Of a stretch of DNA of 64,000 bases, positions 8,782 to 17,791 are shown one piece after another. The DNA is from Terrabacter sp. Root85. Lineage in GTDB: Bacteria > Actinomycetota > Actinomycetes > Actinomycetales > Dermatophilaceae. The stretch lies in the NCBI RefSeq assembly GCF_001429185.1, contig NZ_LMIW01000001.1, forward strand, positions 646,439 through 710,438. Reading direction: 5' to 3'. Every line of letters begins with the position of its first letter. The first letter of the stretch is position 1. The position numbers and the translations under genes are program-made. The notes under the pieces are model-generated. The model saw only the letters and a program-made list of their open reading frames with translations. It was not told the origin of the DNA and did not search any database.

Positions 8782-9792
8782 TCAGGCTCGGGCGCGCTGG
8801 AAGAGGTCGGCCCGGGGGTCGTGGCCGTTCTCGGCCGCAGCCATCCGCTCGATGGCCTCGCGGGCCTCGTCGGTCAGCCGTTGCGGCACGACCACCTGCA
8901 CGCGGGCCAGCAGGTCGCCGGCGTGGTCGCCCCGCTTGACGCCGCGCCCCTTGAGCCGCAGGACGCGGCCGCTCGGCGTGCCCGGCGCCACCTTGACCTT
9001 GACCGACCCGCCGTCGAGCGTCGGGACCGCGACGGTCGCGCCGAGCGCGGCCTCCGCGAAGGTGACGGGCAGGTCGAGGGTGAGGTTGTCGCCCTCACGT
9101 CCGTAGACCGGGTGCTTGTCGACCCCCACCGTGAGGATGAGGTCACCGGCCGGCGCGCCGGGGTCGCCCTGGCGACCCTTGCCGCGCAGGCGGATCCGCT
9201 GCCCGTCCTTGACGCCCGCCGGGATGCGGGCATTGATCCGACCGAGGTCGGGGGAGCTGAGCGAGACCGTCGAGCCCTCGACGGCGTCGCGGAAGCCGAT
9301 GCGCGTGTTGGCCTGGACGTCGGACCCGGGGCGCGGACCGGCCGTCGCGCCGTAGCCGCCGTAGCCGGCGCCGGGTGCACCACCGCCGAACATCTGCCCG
9401 AGGATGTCCTCGAGGTTGGGCTGGCCGCCGGCGCCACCGGTGTCGAAGCGCACGCGCTGCCCACCGGGACCACCCGCCCCGCCGAAGGCGGAGAAGATGT
9501 CCTCGAAACCGGCGCCCTGGCCGCCCGCGCCGCCCGCGGTGAAGCGGGCACCGCCGTGGGACATGGCGCGGATCGCGTCGTACTCGCGCCGCTTCTCGGG
9601 GTCGGACAGGACGGCATACGCCTCCCCGACCTCCTTGAAGCGCTCCTCGGCCTTGGGGTCGCCGACGTTGTGGTCGGGGTGCATCGTGCGCGCGACCTTG
9701 CGGTACGTCTTCTTGATCGTCGCGGCGTCGGCGTCCTGGGGCACGCCGAGGATCGCGTAGAAGTCCTTCTCGAACCAGTCCTGACTAGCCAT
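8782..9792 (-). CDS. dnaJ: Co-chaperone DnaJ (zinc-finger-less type)
   Basis: A 336-residue J-protein that stimulates DnaK ATPase and delivers clients. It has the J domain (about 8-75) with the HPD tripeptide in MHPDHN, then a long Gly/Ala/Phe-rich linker (about 78-160) with repeated AGGAGG runs, then the two beta-barrel client-binding domains. The CxxCxGxG zinc repeats of classical DnaJ are absent, so it is the CbpA/DnaJ1 type usual for HspR-controlled operons; a zinc-finger DnaJ would be expected elsewhere near hrcA. GGAGG precedes the ATG. A strong hairpin separates it from grpE. Confidence 0.95.
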   Translation of the reverse strand: MASQDWFEKDFYAILGVPQDADAATIKKTYRKVARTMHPDHNVGDPKAEERFKEVGEAYAVLSDPEKRREYDAIRAMSHGGARFTAGGAGGQGAGFEDIFSAFGGAGGPGGQRVRFDTGGAGGQPNLEDILGQMFGGGAPGAGYGGYGATAGPRPGSDVQANTRIGFRDAVEGSTVSLSSPDLGRINARIPAGVKDGQRIRLRGKGRQGDPGAPAGDLILTVGVDKHPVYGREGDNLTLDLPVTFAEAALGATVAVPTLDGGSVKVKVAPGTPSGRVLRLKGRGVKRGDHAGDLLARVQVVVPQRLTDEAREAIERMAAAENGHDPRADLFQRARA

Positions 9793-9844
9793 GGCGCACC
9801 TCCTCGTTCACGGTGACTCTCACGCTGCTCCCATCATCGGGTAT

Positions 9845-9874
9845 GCCGCCGGGCTGCGTGCGCAGCCCGGCGGC
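9845..9874 (-). terminator. 13-bp intercistronic hairpin between grpE and dnaJ
   Basis: GCCGCCGGGCTGC and GCAGCCCGGCGGC are perfect 13-base arms around GTGC, starting 7 bp past the grpE stop inside the operon. There is no U-tract. It may partly terminate or stabilise the upstream message, so that less DnaJ/HspR than DnaK is made. It abuts a GTATGCC motif copy at 9841. Confidence 0.65.
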
Positions 9875-9881
9875 GGACGTC

Positions 9882-10577
9882 TCAGGCGGGGTCGGCAACC
9901 GAGACCCGGGCGGCGCGGACGAGCCGGTCGCCGATGCGGTAGCCCGGCTGGAGCACCTGGACGACGGTCGTGCCGGTCGCCCCCTCGGGCAGCTCGGCCT
10001 CGACGTGCATGAGGGCCTCGTGCACGTTGGGGTCGAACTCCTGTCCGGCCTCGCCGACGCGCTCGACGCCGAAGCGACCGAGGGTCGCCTCGAGCTTGTC
10101 GGCGATCGCGGCGAAGGGGCCACCGGCGAGGTCGCCGGCCTGGCGGGCCATGTGGATGTCGTCGAGGACCGGGAGCAGGGACTCGACGACGCTGCCGACC
10201 GCGGTGTGGCGGATGACCTCGCGGTCGCGGTCGACGCGCTTCTTGTAGTTGACGTACTCGGCCTGCAGCCGCTGCAGGTCGGCGAGCAGCGTCGCGGCCA
10301 TGGTGTCCTCCTCGGCGAGGGCCACGCCCTCGGTCTGCGAGGACTCGCCGGCGTCGCCGGTCTCGTTGGAATCGGTTGCGGTGTGGTCGAACTCGTCCTC
10401 GCCACCGGGCTCGGACGACGCGCCTGCGCCGCCCTCGTAGTACGTGTGGTGGCGCTCGCCGTGGGCGGAGTCTGCCCGCGGCGGGGTGCCGGCGGCGTCG
10501 CCGCCGGCACCCGTCGCGCCCGTCGCGGTCACGTCAGGCTGCTCGCCGGGCGTGCCGTGCTTCGGGGACTCGGTCAC
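9882..10577 (-). CDS. grpE: Nucleotide exchange factor GrpE
   Basis: GrpE (231 aa) releases ADP from DnaK. The first 90 residues are disordered and acidic, with many Gly, Asp and Thr. The long coiled coil starts near [22 protein letters not shown], then comes the beta-wing domain with NVHEALMH and [24 protein letters not shown], the family signature. The GTG start overlaps the dnaK stop by four bases (GTGA), so the two are translationally coupled. The N-terminal tail is longer than in E. coli, as usual in actinobacteria. Confidence 0.96.
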   Translation of the reverse strand: MTESPKHGTPGEQPDVTATGATGAGGDAAGTPPRADSAHGERHHTYYEGGAGASSEPGGEDEFDHTATDSNETGDAGESSQTEGVALAEEDTMAATLLADLQRLQAEYVNYKKRVDRDREVIRHTAVGSVVESLLPVLDDIHMARQAGDLAGGPFAAIADKLEATLGRFGVERVGEAGQEFDPNVHEALMHVEAELPEGATGTTVVQVLQPGYRIGDRLVRAARVSVADPA

Positions 10578-12487
10578 TTGGCTTCCTTGGCCTCGTCGTC
10601 GTCGACGACCTCGGCGTCGACGACGTCGTCGTCGGACGCGCCGGACGCACCGGGCGTGGTGTCGTCGGCAGGAGCGCCGTCCTGCGCCCCGGCGGCACTC
10701 GCAGCGTTCGCGGAGGCCTGCTCGGTGGCGTACACGGCCTGTCCCATGGCCTGCGACTTCGTGTTGAGGTCCTCGACCTTCGCCTTGATGTCGTCGGCGC
10801 TGGCCTCGGACCCCTCGGCGATGGAGGCCTTGAGGTCGGCGAGCGACTCCTCGACCGGCGTCTTGACGTCGGCCGGGACCTTGTCGCCCGACTCCTTGAG
10901 GAAGGACTCGGTCGAGAAGACGAGCTGCTCGGCCTGGTTCCTCACCTCGGCCTCCTCGCGACGCTTCTTGTCCTCGTCGGCGTGCGCCTCGGCGTCCTTG
11001 ACCATCTTGTCGATCTCCTCCTTCGACAGGGCCGAGCCGCCGGTGATCGTCATCTTCTGCTCCTTGCCGGTGCCCTGGTCCTTGGCGGAGACGTTGACGA
11101 TGCCATTGGCGTCGATGTCGAAGGTGACCTCGATCTTCGGCACACCGCGCGGCGCCGGCGCGATGCCGGTCAGCTCGAAGGTGCCGAGCGACTTGTTGTG
11201 CTGCGCGATCTCACGCTCACCCTGGAAGACCTGGATGAGGACCGACGGCTGGTTGTCGTCGGCGGTGCTGAAGATCTCGGAGCGCTTCGTCGGGATCGCG
11301 GTGTTGCGCTCGATGAGCTTGGTGAACAGGCCACCCTTGGTCTCGATGCCGAGCGAGAGCGGCGTGACGTCGATGAGCAGGACGTCCTTGCGCTCACCCT
11401 TGAGGACACCGGCCTGCAGGCTCGCGCCCATGGCGACGACCTCGTCGGGGTTGACGCCCTTGTTGGGGGCCTTGCCGCCGGTCAGCTCGGTGACGAGGGC
11501 GGTGACGGCCGGCATGCGGGTGGAGCCACCGACGAGCACGACGTGGTCGATGTCGGCGACCTTGATGCCGGCGTCCTCGATGACCTTGTGGAACGGCGCC
11601 TTGGTGCGGTCGAGGAGCGACTTGGTCATCTGCTCGAACTGCGCGCGGGTGAGGTTCTCGTCGAGGTGGATCGGGCCCTCGGGCGTCATCGAGATGTACT
11701 GCGCCGAGATGTTGGTGCTCGTCGCGGTGGAGAGCTCCTTCTTGGCGCGCTCGGCCTCGTCGCGGAGGCGCTGCATCGCGATCTTGTCCTTGGACAGGTC
11801 CTGGCCGGTCTTGTTCTTCACCTGCGTGATGAGGTGCTGGACGACGACGTCGTCCCAGTCGTCACCACCGAGGTGGTTGTCACCGTTGGTGGCGCGCACC
11901 TGGATCGTGGCGAAGCCGTCCTCGGCGTCCTTGCCGACCTCGAGGAGGGACACGTCGAACGTGCCGCCACCGAGGTCGAAGACGAGGATGAGCTCGTCCT
12001 CCTTGCCCTTGTCGAGGCCGTAGGCCAGCGCGGCCGCGGTGGGCTCGTTGACGATGCGCAGGACGTTGAGGCCCGCGATCTCACCGGCCTCCTTCGTGGC
12101 CTGGCGCTCGGCGTCGTCGAAGTACGCGGGGACGGTGATGACGGCGTCCGTGACGGTCTCACCGAGGTAGGACTCGGCGTCGCGCTTGAGCTTCTGCAGG
12201 ATGCGCGCGCTGATCTCCTGGGCGGTGTAGGTCTTGCCGTCGATCTCGGGCGACTTCCAGTCAGTGCCCATGTGGCGCTTGACCGAGCGGATCGTGCGGT
12301 CGACGTTCGTGACGGCCTGGCGCTTGGCGACCTCGCCGACGAGAACCTCGCCGTTCTTGGAGAACGCGACGACGGAGGGGGTGGTGCGCCCGCCCTCGGC
12401 GTTCGCGATGATGCTCGGCTCGCCGCCCTCGAGGACGGAGACGGCCGAGTTGGTGGTACCGAGGTCGATTCCGACGGCACGTGCCAT
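10574..12487 (-). CDS. dnaK: Chaperone DnaK (Hsp70)
   Basis: A 637-residue Hsp70. The N-terminal ATPase shows the phosphate-loop signature [11 protein letters not shown] at residues 6-16, the second motif [10 protein letters not shown] and the third [13 protein letters not shown]. The substrate-binding domain contains [17 protein letters not shown], then a helical lid and an acidic disordered tail ending DDDEAKEAK. It heads the operon dnaK-grpE-dnaJ-hspR and is preceded by a HAIR operator 115 bp upstream. The 205-bp leader upstream is unusually AT-rich for this window, consistent with a strong regulated promoter. Confidence 0.98.
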   Translation of the reverse strand: MARAVGIDLGTTNSAVSVLEGGEPSIIANAEGGRTTPSVVAFSKNGEVLVGEVAKRQAVTNVDRTIRSVKRHMGTDWKSPEIDGKTYTAQEISARILQKLKRDAESYLGETVTDAVITVPAYFDDAERQATKEAGEIAGLNVLRIVNEPTAAALAYGLDKGKEDELILVFDLGGGTFDVSLLEVGKDAEDGFATIQVRATNGDNHLGGDDWDDVVVQHLITQVKNKTGQDLSKDKIAMQRLRDEAERAKKELSTATSTNISAQYISMTPEGPIHLDENLTRAQFEQMTKSLLDRTKAPFHKVIEDAGIKVADIDHVVLVGGSTRMPAVTALVTELTGGKAPNKGVNPDEVVAMGASLQAGVLKGERKDVLLIDVTPLSLGIETKGGLFTKLIERNTAIPTKRSEIFSTADDNQPSVLIQVFQGEREIAQHNKSLGTFELTGIAPAPRGVPKIEVTFDIDANGIVNVSAKDQGTGKEQKMTITGGSALSKEEIDKMVKDAEAHADEDKKRREEAEVRNQAEQLVFSTESFLKESGDKVPADVKTPVEESLADLKASIAEGSEASADDIKAKVEDLNTKSQAMGQAVYATEQASANAASAAGAQDGAPADDTTPGASGASDDDVVDAEVVDDDEAKEAK

Positions 12488-12579
12488 GGGTGACTCCTTG
12501 ATGATCTAGGTGGAGACCGTGGTGCTGGTGGTCCGGGTGAAACAGGTCCTCGCTCAATCTGCTCCCGCTCCGACGTGAT

Positions 12580-12585
12580 TGTCAA
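12580..12585 (-). promoter_or_regulatory. Possible -35 element (TTGACA) of dnaK
   Basis: A perfect TTGACA reading toward dnaK, 93 bp before the start; the best downstream -10-like sequence (AGATTG, 12555-12560) is poor and 19 bp away. The HAIR site sits just upstream. Confidence 0.4.
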
Positions 12586-12601
12586 AACCGGACTCGCAAA
12601 T

Positions 12602-12622
12602 CTTGCGTTCACCCGACTCAAC
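12602..12622. promoter_or_regulatory. HAIR operator (HspR site) upstream of dnaK
   Basis: CTTGCGT - 7 bases - ACTCAAC, two mismatches from the HAIR consensus, in the leader of the operon that encodes HspR itself. Together with the clpB site this predicts an autoregulated HspR regulon. Confidence 0.88.
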
Positions 12623-12693
12623 TCTGGGCTCTCGCGGATTGTTCCCGTCCGAGACACAGTCTTGGTGGCTAGCGTCGTGACCGGAGGTGCCTC

Positions 12694-13992
12694 ATGCCGA
12701 CGCACATGACTCGCACCGCGCTCGCCTCGACCATCGCCGTCGGCCTGAGCGCGCTCTCGCTGGCCGCCTGCTCCGCCGGCGCGCCGAGCACCGCCGGCGC
12801 CACCTCCGCGGGCACGTCCTCGACGTCGTCTCCGGCCGCCTCGACGGTGGCGACGACCAGCGCGACGAGCTCCCCGATCACCTCCCCGATCACCTCCCCG
12901 ACCACGGGGACGACGCGTACGCCCTCGGCGACCTCGAGCGGGCCGGCCACCCCGACGGCCGCGCCGGCCACCTCGACGCCGGGCCGGGCGACCGGGACGG
13001 CGACGGTGGTGCGCACCCTGGCCACCGGGATCGACGTGCCGTGGGGCCTGGCCCGGCTGCCCGACGGGACCGTCCTCGTCTCGGCGCGCGACAGCTTCCG
13101 GGTCTACCGCCTCGACGTCGCAGCGGCCCGGCTGGCCCGGGTCGGCACGGTGCCGGGCGTCGTCTCGAACGTCGCACAGCAGGGTGAGGCTGGCCTGCTC
13201 GGCATCGCCGTCTCGCCCACCTTCACCCGCGACCACCTCGTCTACGCCTACTACTCCACGGCGGGCGACAACCGCATCGCGGCGATTCCCTGGGACCCGT
13301 CCGCGCCGGCCGGTCGCCAGCTCGGGACGCCGCGAGTGCTCGTCAGGGGCATCCCCCACAACGTCCACCACAACGGCGGCCGGATCGCGTTCGGGCCGGA
13401 CGGCTACCTCTACGCGACGACCGGGGAGGCGCAGCAGCCGGCGCTCGCCCAGGACAAGGGCTCGCTCGGCGGCAAGATCCTGCGGATGACGACCGCCGGG
13501 CGCCCGGCCCCGGGCAACCCGTTCGGGACGCTCGTGTGGTCCTACGGCCACCGCAACGTCCAGGGCATCGCCTGGGACGCCGCCGGTCGCCTCTGGGCGT
13601 CCGAGTTCGGTGACCACAGCGAGGACGAGCTCAACCTCATCCGCCCCGGCCGCAACTACGGCTGGCCGCAGACGGAGGGGCGCACGAGCCGGGCGGGCAT
13701 CACGGGCCCGGTCGCCCAGTGGGGCCCACCGGAGGACTCGCCGAGCGGCATCGCGATCGCGCAGGGATCGGTGTGGATGGCGGCCCTGCGCGGGCAGCGG
13801 TTGTGGCGCATCCCCCTCGACGGCTCGGCGACCACGGGGACGCCCCAGGACTTCCTCGTCGGTCGCTACGGGCGGCTGCGCAGCGTGCTCGCCGTCGGAT
13901 CGGACACCCTGCTCGTGACGACGAGCAACCGCGACGGGCGGCAGAGCCCGGCGACGGGGGACGACCGCATCCTGCTCGTCCGGGTGATCTGA
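12694..13992 (+). CDS. Lipoprotein PQQ-dependent sugar dehydrogenase (GDH-B/YliI-like)
   Basis: A 432-residue exported beta-propeller. A signal peptide ends in the lipobox LAAC (Cys near residue 28), followed by a Ser/Thr/Pro-rich spacer partly written by a tandem 12-base repeat near 12877-12905. The propeller follows, with family motifs VPWGLARLPDG, GEAGLLGIAVSP, HHNGGRIAFGPDGYLYATTGE, and WASEFGDHSEDELN with NYGWP. These are the marks of glucose/sorbosone dehydrogenases that oxidise aldoses with PQQ or serve as adhesin-like propellers. GGAGGT lies 5 bases before the ATG. It is divergent from dnaK. The cofactor is inferred from the family. Confidence 0.88.
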   Translation: MPTHMTRTALASTIAVGLSALSLAACSAGAPSTAGATSAGTSSTSSPAASTVATTSATSSPITSPITSPTTGTTRTPSATSSGPATPTAAPATSTPGRATGTATVVRTLATGIDVPWGLARLPDGTVLVSARDSFRVYRLDVAAARLARVGTVPGVVSNVAQQGEAGLLGIAVSPTFTRDHLVYAYYSTAGDNRIAAIPWDPSAPAGRQLGTPRVLVRGIPHNVHHNGGRIAFGPDGYLYATTGEAQQPALAQDKGSLGGKILRMTTAGRPAPGNPFGTLVWSYGHRNVQGIAWDAAGRLWASEFGDHSEDELNLIRPGRNYGWPQTEGRTSRAGITGPVAQWGPPEDSPSGIAIAQGSVWMAALRGQRLWRIPLDGSATTGTPQDFLVGRYGRLRSVLAVGSDTLLVTTSNRDGRQSPATGDDRILLVRVI

Positions 13993-13993
13993 G

Positions 13994-14439
13994 CCTCTTC
14001 AGATCGACAGGCTGGACGTCGCCGGCATGGTCCTGTTCGCCGTCACGCTGACCGCGCTGCTGCGCTTCCTCATGGAGCCCGCGGTGACGCACTGGCCGCT
14101 GCTGCTCGTCGTCGCCGTCGCCGGCGCGGGACTGGTGGTGCAGGGGCTCATCGGCCTGGCCAACCAGAACGCCCTCTACCGTCAGGCCGACCCCGACCGC
14201 CTGGGCTCGTCCGCCGGCCTGCTGCGCACGTTCATGTACCTCGGCGCCATGCTCGCCGCCGCCGCCAACGCGGCAGCCTTCCCCGACCGCGCGGCCCACG
14301 AGCACGGCTACCACGTGACGCTCGCGACCGACGCGATGACCGATCTCGACGCGCGTCCCACGAGAGCTCCGTGACGCGGATCTTCCCGCGCCTCGGCGAG
14401 ACCGCCACGACCGACGAGGTCCTCGCCCTGCTGCCCTGA
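13994..14439 (+). pseudogene. Chimeric remnant: MFS transporter end fused to cysteine-hydrolase end, frameshifted
   Basis: An open frame starts right after the previous stop and reads as the late transmembrane part of a DHA2-type MFS transporter: IDRLDVAGMVLFAVTLTALL, then GLANQNALYRQADP and GSSAGLLRTFMYLGAM. Around 14290 the similarity switches to the C-terminus of isochorismatase-like cysteine hydrolases (GYHVTLATDAMTDLDA). That frame ends at 14374, but shifting one base at about 14352 continues the hydrolase end as HESSVTRIFPRLGE..DEVLALLP to a TGA at 14439. Neither parent is complete and no start or ribosome site is evident. A deletion joining two genes, followed by a 1-base loss, is the simplest reading; a 115-residue protein from 14027 is possible but unlikely to work. 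Confidence 0.75.
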
Positions 14440-14472
14440 GCCACGGCGACGCGCCACGGCCGCCCCCGACCC

Positions 14473-15315
14473 CTAGGCCCCGACGACGCGTCGCTGCTCG
14501 AACGCCGCCCGCAACGGGCCGACGTCGGCCTCGGGCACCCGCTCGTGCGCGAGGTCGTACGTCTCCTCGACGAGGGCGACCAGGGTCGCGACCGCGTCGT
14601 GCGGGGACGCGACGAGGAGAGACCGGATGCGCTCGACGAGACGGTCGGGCCGGTGGGCGAGCAGGGTCGCCTCGCGGTCCAGCCACTTGTGGAAGGGATG
14701 GGGCATCCACACCCGGTTGACGGCGAAGAGCGCGTCGAGCACCCCCTGCACGCCGTCGAGCAGGTCGCGGTGGAGCAGCACGACGTCGTCCCGGGCCGCA
14801 AGCATCTCGAGCCGCTCGCGGGGCCTCAGGTCGAGGGCCTCGAGCACCTGGGCGACGGCCAGCGCCTCCGGGTAGACGTCGCACCGCGTCCGCCACGCCT
14901 CGATGACCGCGTGGCCGTGCAGGGGTATGCCGTCGCGCAGCGCCGTGACGCGTACCTGCAGCTCCGCGTCGGTGTCGCCCGCGAGCACGCGGTCGAGATA
15001 GGTGTCGATGGTCGACGTGACGAAGCCGCTGACGTCGGTCTTGACGCCGCCGACGAGCAGGCCGTCGGCCCACTCGTGGTCGTCCTCCTCCGCATAGACG
15101 CGGGTGAGCCCGGCGCCCTCGATCGCCGCCTCGCGGTCGGCGACGGTCGGCGGGGAGGACCAGTAGACGTCGAGCTCGATGTCGGACGACGCGTCGGCGA
15201 GCCCGCGCGCCACGGACCCACCGATGAGCGCCGCTGCGACCTTGGGGTTCGCGGCATACGCCCGGACAGCCCTGCGCGCCAGCGCGATCCGCCGGTCGAC
15301 ATCGTCCACGGACAT
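14473..15315 (-). CDS. Nucleotidyltransferase-fold protein (DUF4037-like)
   Basis: A 280-residue protein whose N-terminal third is a polymerase-beta-type nucleotidyltransferase: ALIGGSVARGLADASSDIELDVYW carries the GGS and the D-x-E/D metal-binding motif. The rest is alpha-helical, as in MNT-type and aminoglycoside-adenylyltransferase-like proteins. The substrate is unknown. A CAGGTT box 6 bases before the ATG suggests a leaderless message. It is the last gene in a same-strand run with the PhoD and dienelactone hydrolase genes, 4 bp from the PhoD stop. No HEPN partner is present, so an antitoxin role is not supported. Confidence 0.8.
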   Translation of the reverse strand: MSVDDVDRRIALARRAVRAYAANPKVAAALIGGSVARGLADASSDIELDVYWSSPPTVADREAAIEGAGLTRVYAEEDDHEWADGLLVGGVKTDVSGFVTSTIDTYLDRVLAGDTDAELQVRVTALRDGIPLHGHAVIEAWRTRCDVYPEALAVAQVLEALDLRPRERLEMLAARDDVVLLHRDLLDGVQGVLDALFAVNRVWMPHPFHKWLDREATLLAHRPDRLVERIRSLLVASPHDAVATLVALVEETYDLAHERVPEADVGPLRAAFEQRRVVGA

Positions 15316-15319
15316 CCCG

Positions 15320-17005
15320 TCAACCTGCTGCAGGGATGCGCACGCTCGACACCGTGGTCAGCACCGGGTGGGCGTCGTCGCCGTCGCGGATCTCACCACC
15401 GCGCCAGACGATCGAGAGGTCCCGACCCTGGACGGTGAGCTCGGCGAGACAGTTGTCGAACCACGGACCGTCGGTGACCGCCCACGGGTAGGCGGGGTCG
15501 GGCACGTGCTTCGAGCGCTCGGCGACGAACCGCATGGGGCGCACCAGCCCACGGGCGAACGCGGACATCATGACGCGCACCATCCGCGGCATGGGGTTGC
15601 GGATCGGCGAGCAGACGGCCTGGATGACGCGGGACGTCGCGCCGTGGCGGGTCCTCGCGTCGACGACCTCGGCGACGTAGGAGTTGTGGACGTCGCCGGA
15701 GAGGAAGACGACGCTGGCCGGAGCCGCACCGCGCTCGCCCCGCGCCACCTGCATCACCATGTCGAAGACCTCGACGAAGCCGTCGTTGAAGGCGGCCCAG
15801 TGCTCGAGGTCGATGGACTGCCGGACCTTCTCGGCCCGGTCGGCGACGACACGTCCGTGGGTGCCCATGGCGAGCACCTCGTCGATCGCCTCGAGGTCGT
15901 GCAGCCCGGGAGGGAGCATGAACGGCAGGGACGTCCCGATGAGCAGGTGCTCGACGTCGCCGGTCAGCTGCTCGTCGAGCCAGCTCATCTCGTCGGGGTC
16001 GAGCATCGAGCGGTGCTTCGGCTCGAGGACCCGGGCGGCGCGCGAGTCGACGACGACGAGCCGGACGTCACCGAGGTCGCGCCGGAAGCTCCAGCGGTAC
16101 ACCTCGGGGTGGCGGTCGGAACGGCGGGCGAGGTCGAAGACGGCCTCGGTCAGGTCGAGCTCCTCCCCGCCGGGGTCGGCACCGGCGATGACCTGCGCGT
16201 AGATCTCGTCGTCGGCGAGCTGCGACGGCGAGAGGTTGCCGATGTGCTGGTAGACCCAGTACGAGGAGAGGCCGCCCATGAGCCGCTCGTGCCACCACGG
16301 GGTGCGGTTGATCTCCTCGTGCCAGGTCCACGACGTGTTCCAGTCGTCGCGGATGTCGTGGTCGTCGAAGATCATGCAGCTCGGCACCGTCGAGAGCAGC
16401 CAGCGGTTCGCTGCGTCACCCCACGCGAGCCCGTAGAGGTGGGCGTACTCCTCGTAGTCCTTGATCTCCTCACCCGGTGGCTCGGTGATGTCGCGGCGGG
16501 AGGCGATGAACTCGCGCATCGCCTCGGACGTCTCGTCGGCGTAGACCTGGTCACCGAGGAAGGCCACGAGGTCGGGCCACACCTCCTCGCCCCGGGCCAG
16601 GGCGAGCGCGAGCGTGCGCAGCGCGTCGACGCCGTTGGTGCGGTGCCCCTCATGGTCGTGCGGCACGGTGGTGCGGCAGGAGCCGAAGAGCAGCCGCGTG
16701 GATCGGCCGCGGTCGATGGTGCGGATGCGTGGGGGTGGGAAGGCGCTGTCGGGCTGGGGCCAGACCGGTGTGTCGTCGATGCTGACGGTGTAGTCCCAAG
16801 ACCCGCCCGGCTCGAGGCCATCGACGGCGACGAGCGCGTAGTGGTGGCCCTTGACGGCGAAGGTCGGGGCCGTCCAGTCGCGGCCGTCGGCGTGCACCGC
16901 GACGACTCCCGCACCGGAGGTCTCGACCCACACCGTCGCATCGGTCTCACCGATGTAGCGCAGCATCGGGCCGAGGACGAGCGGCGCGATCTCGTGGCCG
17001 GTCAC
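15320..17005 (-). CDS. Alkaline phosphatase D family protein (PhoD-like)
   Basis: A 561-residue metallophosphatase of the PhoD family. An N-terminal beta domain of about 130 residues precedes the catalytic core. LLFGSCR, DLVAFLGDQVYAD and MIFDDHDIRDDWN hold the iron/calcium ligands, with a late SGDVHNSYVAEV motif. There is no signal peptide or Tat motif, unlike secreted PhoD, so it is probably cytoplasmic, as in several actinobacterial paralogues. The GTG start overlaps the stop of the dienelactone hydrolase gene (GTGA); the open frame extends about 1.4 kb further upstream without sense. Substrate uncertain. Confidence 0.88.
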   Translation of the reverse strand: MTGHEIAPLVLGPMLRYIGETDATVWVETSGAGVVAVHADGRDWTAPTFAVKGHHYALVAVDGLEPGGSWDYTVSIDDTPVWPQPDSAFPPPRIRTIDRGRSTRLLFGSCRTTVPHDHEGHRTNGVDALRTLALALARGEEVWPDLVAFLGDQVYADETSEAMREFIASRRDITEPPGEEIKDYEEYAHLYGLAWGDAANRWLLSTVPSCMIFDDHDIRDDWNTSWTWHEEINRTPWWHERLMGGLSSYWVYQHIGNLSPSQLADDEIYAQVIAGADPGGEELDLTEAVFDLARRSDRHPEVYRWSFRRDLGDVRLVVVDSRAARVLEPKHRSMLDPDEMSWLDEQLTGDVEHLLIGTSLPFMLPPGLHDLEAIDEVLAMGTHGRVVADRAEKVRQSIDLEHWAAFNDGFVEVFDMVMQVARGERGAAPASVVFLSGDVHNSYVAEVVDARTRHGATSRVIQAVCSPIRNPMPRMVRVMMSAFARGLVRPMRFVAERSKHVPDPAYPWAVTDGPWFDNCLAELTVQGRDLSIVWRGGEIRDGDDAHPVLTTVSSVRIPAAG

Positions 17006-17742
17006 GACGGCAGGTTCTCGTCGAAGAAGGCGAGCGTCCGGTCCCACGCGTCGGCCGCCACCTCGGCGTTGTACTTCGACGGCGAGGTGTCGTTGAAGAA
17101 GGCGTGCCCGACGCCGTGGTAGACCCGCGCCGTGAAGTCGACGCCCGCCTGCTCCATCCGTGCCTCGAGCTCGGGCACCCCGTCGGTGATGCCGTGGTCG
17201 TCCTCGCCGTAGAAGGCGAGGACGGGGCACCCGATCGTCGCAGGGTCGGCGTTCTCGGGGAGGTGACCGTAGAAGGGCACCGCCGCGCGCAGCCGCGGGT
17301 CGGCAGCCGCGAGGGCGAAGGCGTACGTCCCGCCGAAGCAGAAGCCGACGACGCCCACCCGGCCGTCGACGCCCGGCTCGTCGACGAGCGCGTCGACGAC
17401 GGCGCGCAGGGCCGGCACCGCCCACGCGGCGAACTCCGGCTGCCGCGCCGGCGTGGTGGCCGCGCGCATCTGCGGCTGGGCCGCGAGCCGGTCCTCCTCC
17501 GACGCGCTGAACATCAGCTCGAAGATCCGCGCACCCACCTCGGGCGTCAGTCCGACGTGCCCGAGCAGGTCGGGCGCGACGGCGACGTAGCCCTGCGCCG
17601 CGACGCGGTCGGTGACGTCCTTGACGTGGTCGGCCAGACCCCAGATCTCCTGGATGACGACCACGGCGCCGCGCGGCGTCCCGGTCGGGTCGGCGCGGTA
17701 CGCGGTGAGGTCGTGGTCGGGGAAGTCGATCATCGTGCCCAT
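17002..17742 (-). CDS. Dienelactone hydrolase family protein
   Basis: A 246-residue alpha/beta hydrolase of the DLH family. The nucleophile is the cysteine in VGFCFGG, the acid is in FYGEDDHG and the histidine is in VGHAFFND. The N-terminal VVIQEIWGL is the usual oxyanion and Glu motif. Characterised members open dienelactones in aromatic catabolism, but no aromatic pathway is nearby, so the natural substrate is open. TAGGAA lies 6 bases before the ATG. It is coupled by four bases to the PhoD-like gene downstream. Confidence 0.88.
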   Translation of the reverse strand: MGTMIDFPDHDLTAYRADPTGTPRGAVVVIQEIWGLADHVKDVTDRVAAQGYVAVAPDLLGHVGLTPEVGARIFELMFSASEEDRLAAQPQMRAATTPARQPEFAAWAVPALRAVVDALVDEPGVDGRVGVVGFCFGGTYAFALAAADPRLRAAVPFYGHLPENADPATIGCPVLAFYGEDDHGITDGVPELEARMEQAGVDFTARVYHGVGHAFFNDTSPSKYNAEVAADAWDRTLAFFDENLPS

Positions 17743-17791
17743 GCCCCATTCCTACCCCCTGGCGCCGGGTCGCGGGTGTGAGGATGGCGTC

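Noticed and set aside
14473-15315. MNT-type antitoxin of a MNT-HEPN system
   Set aside because: The nucleotidyltransferase motif is present but the protein is too long and there is no HEPN gene nearby.
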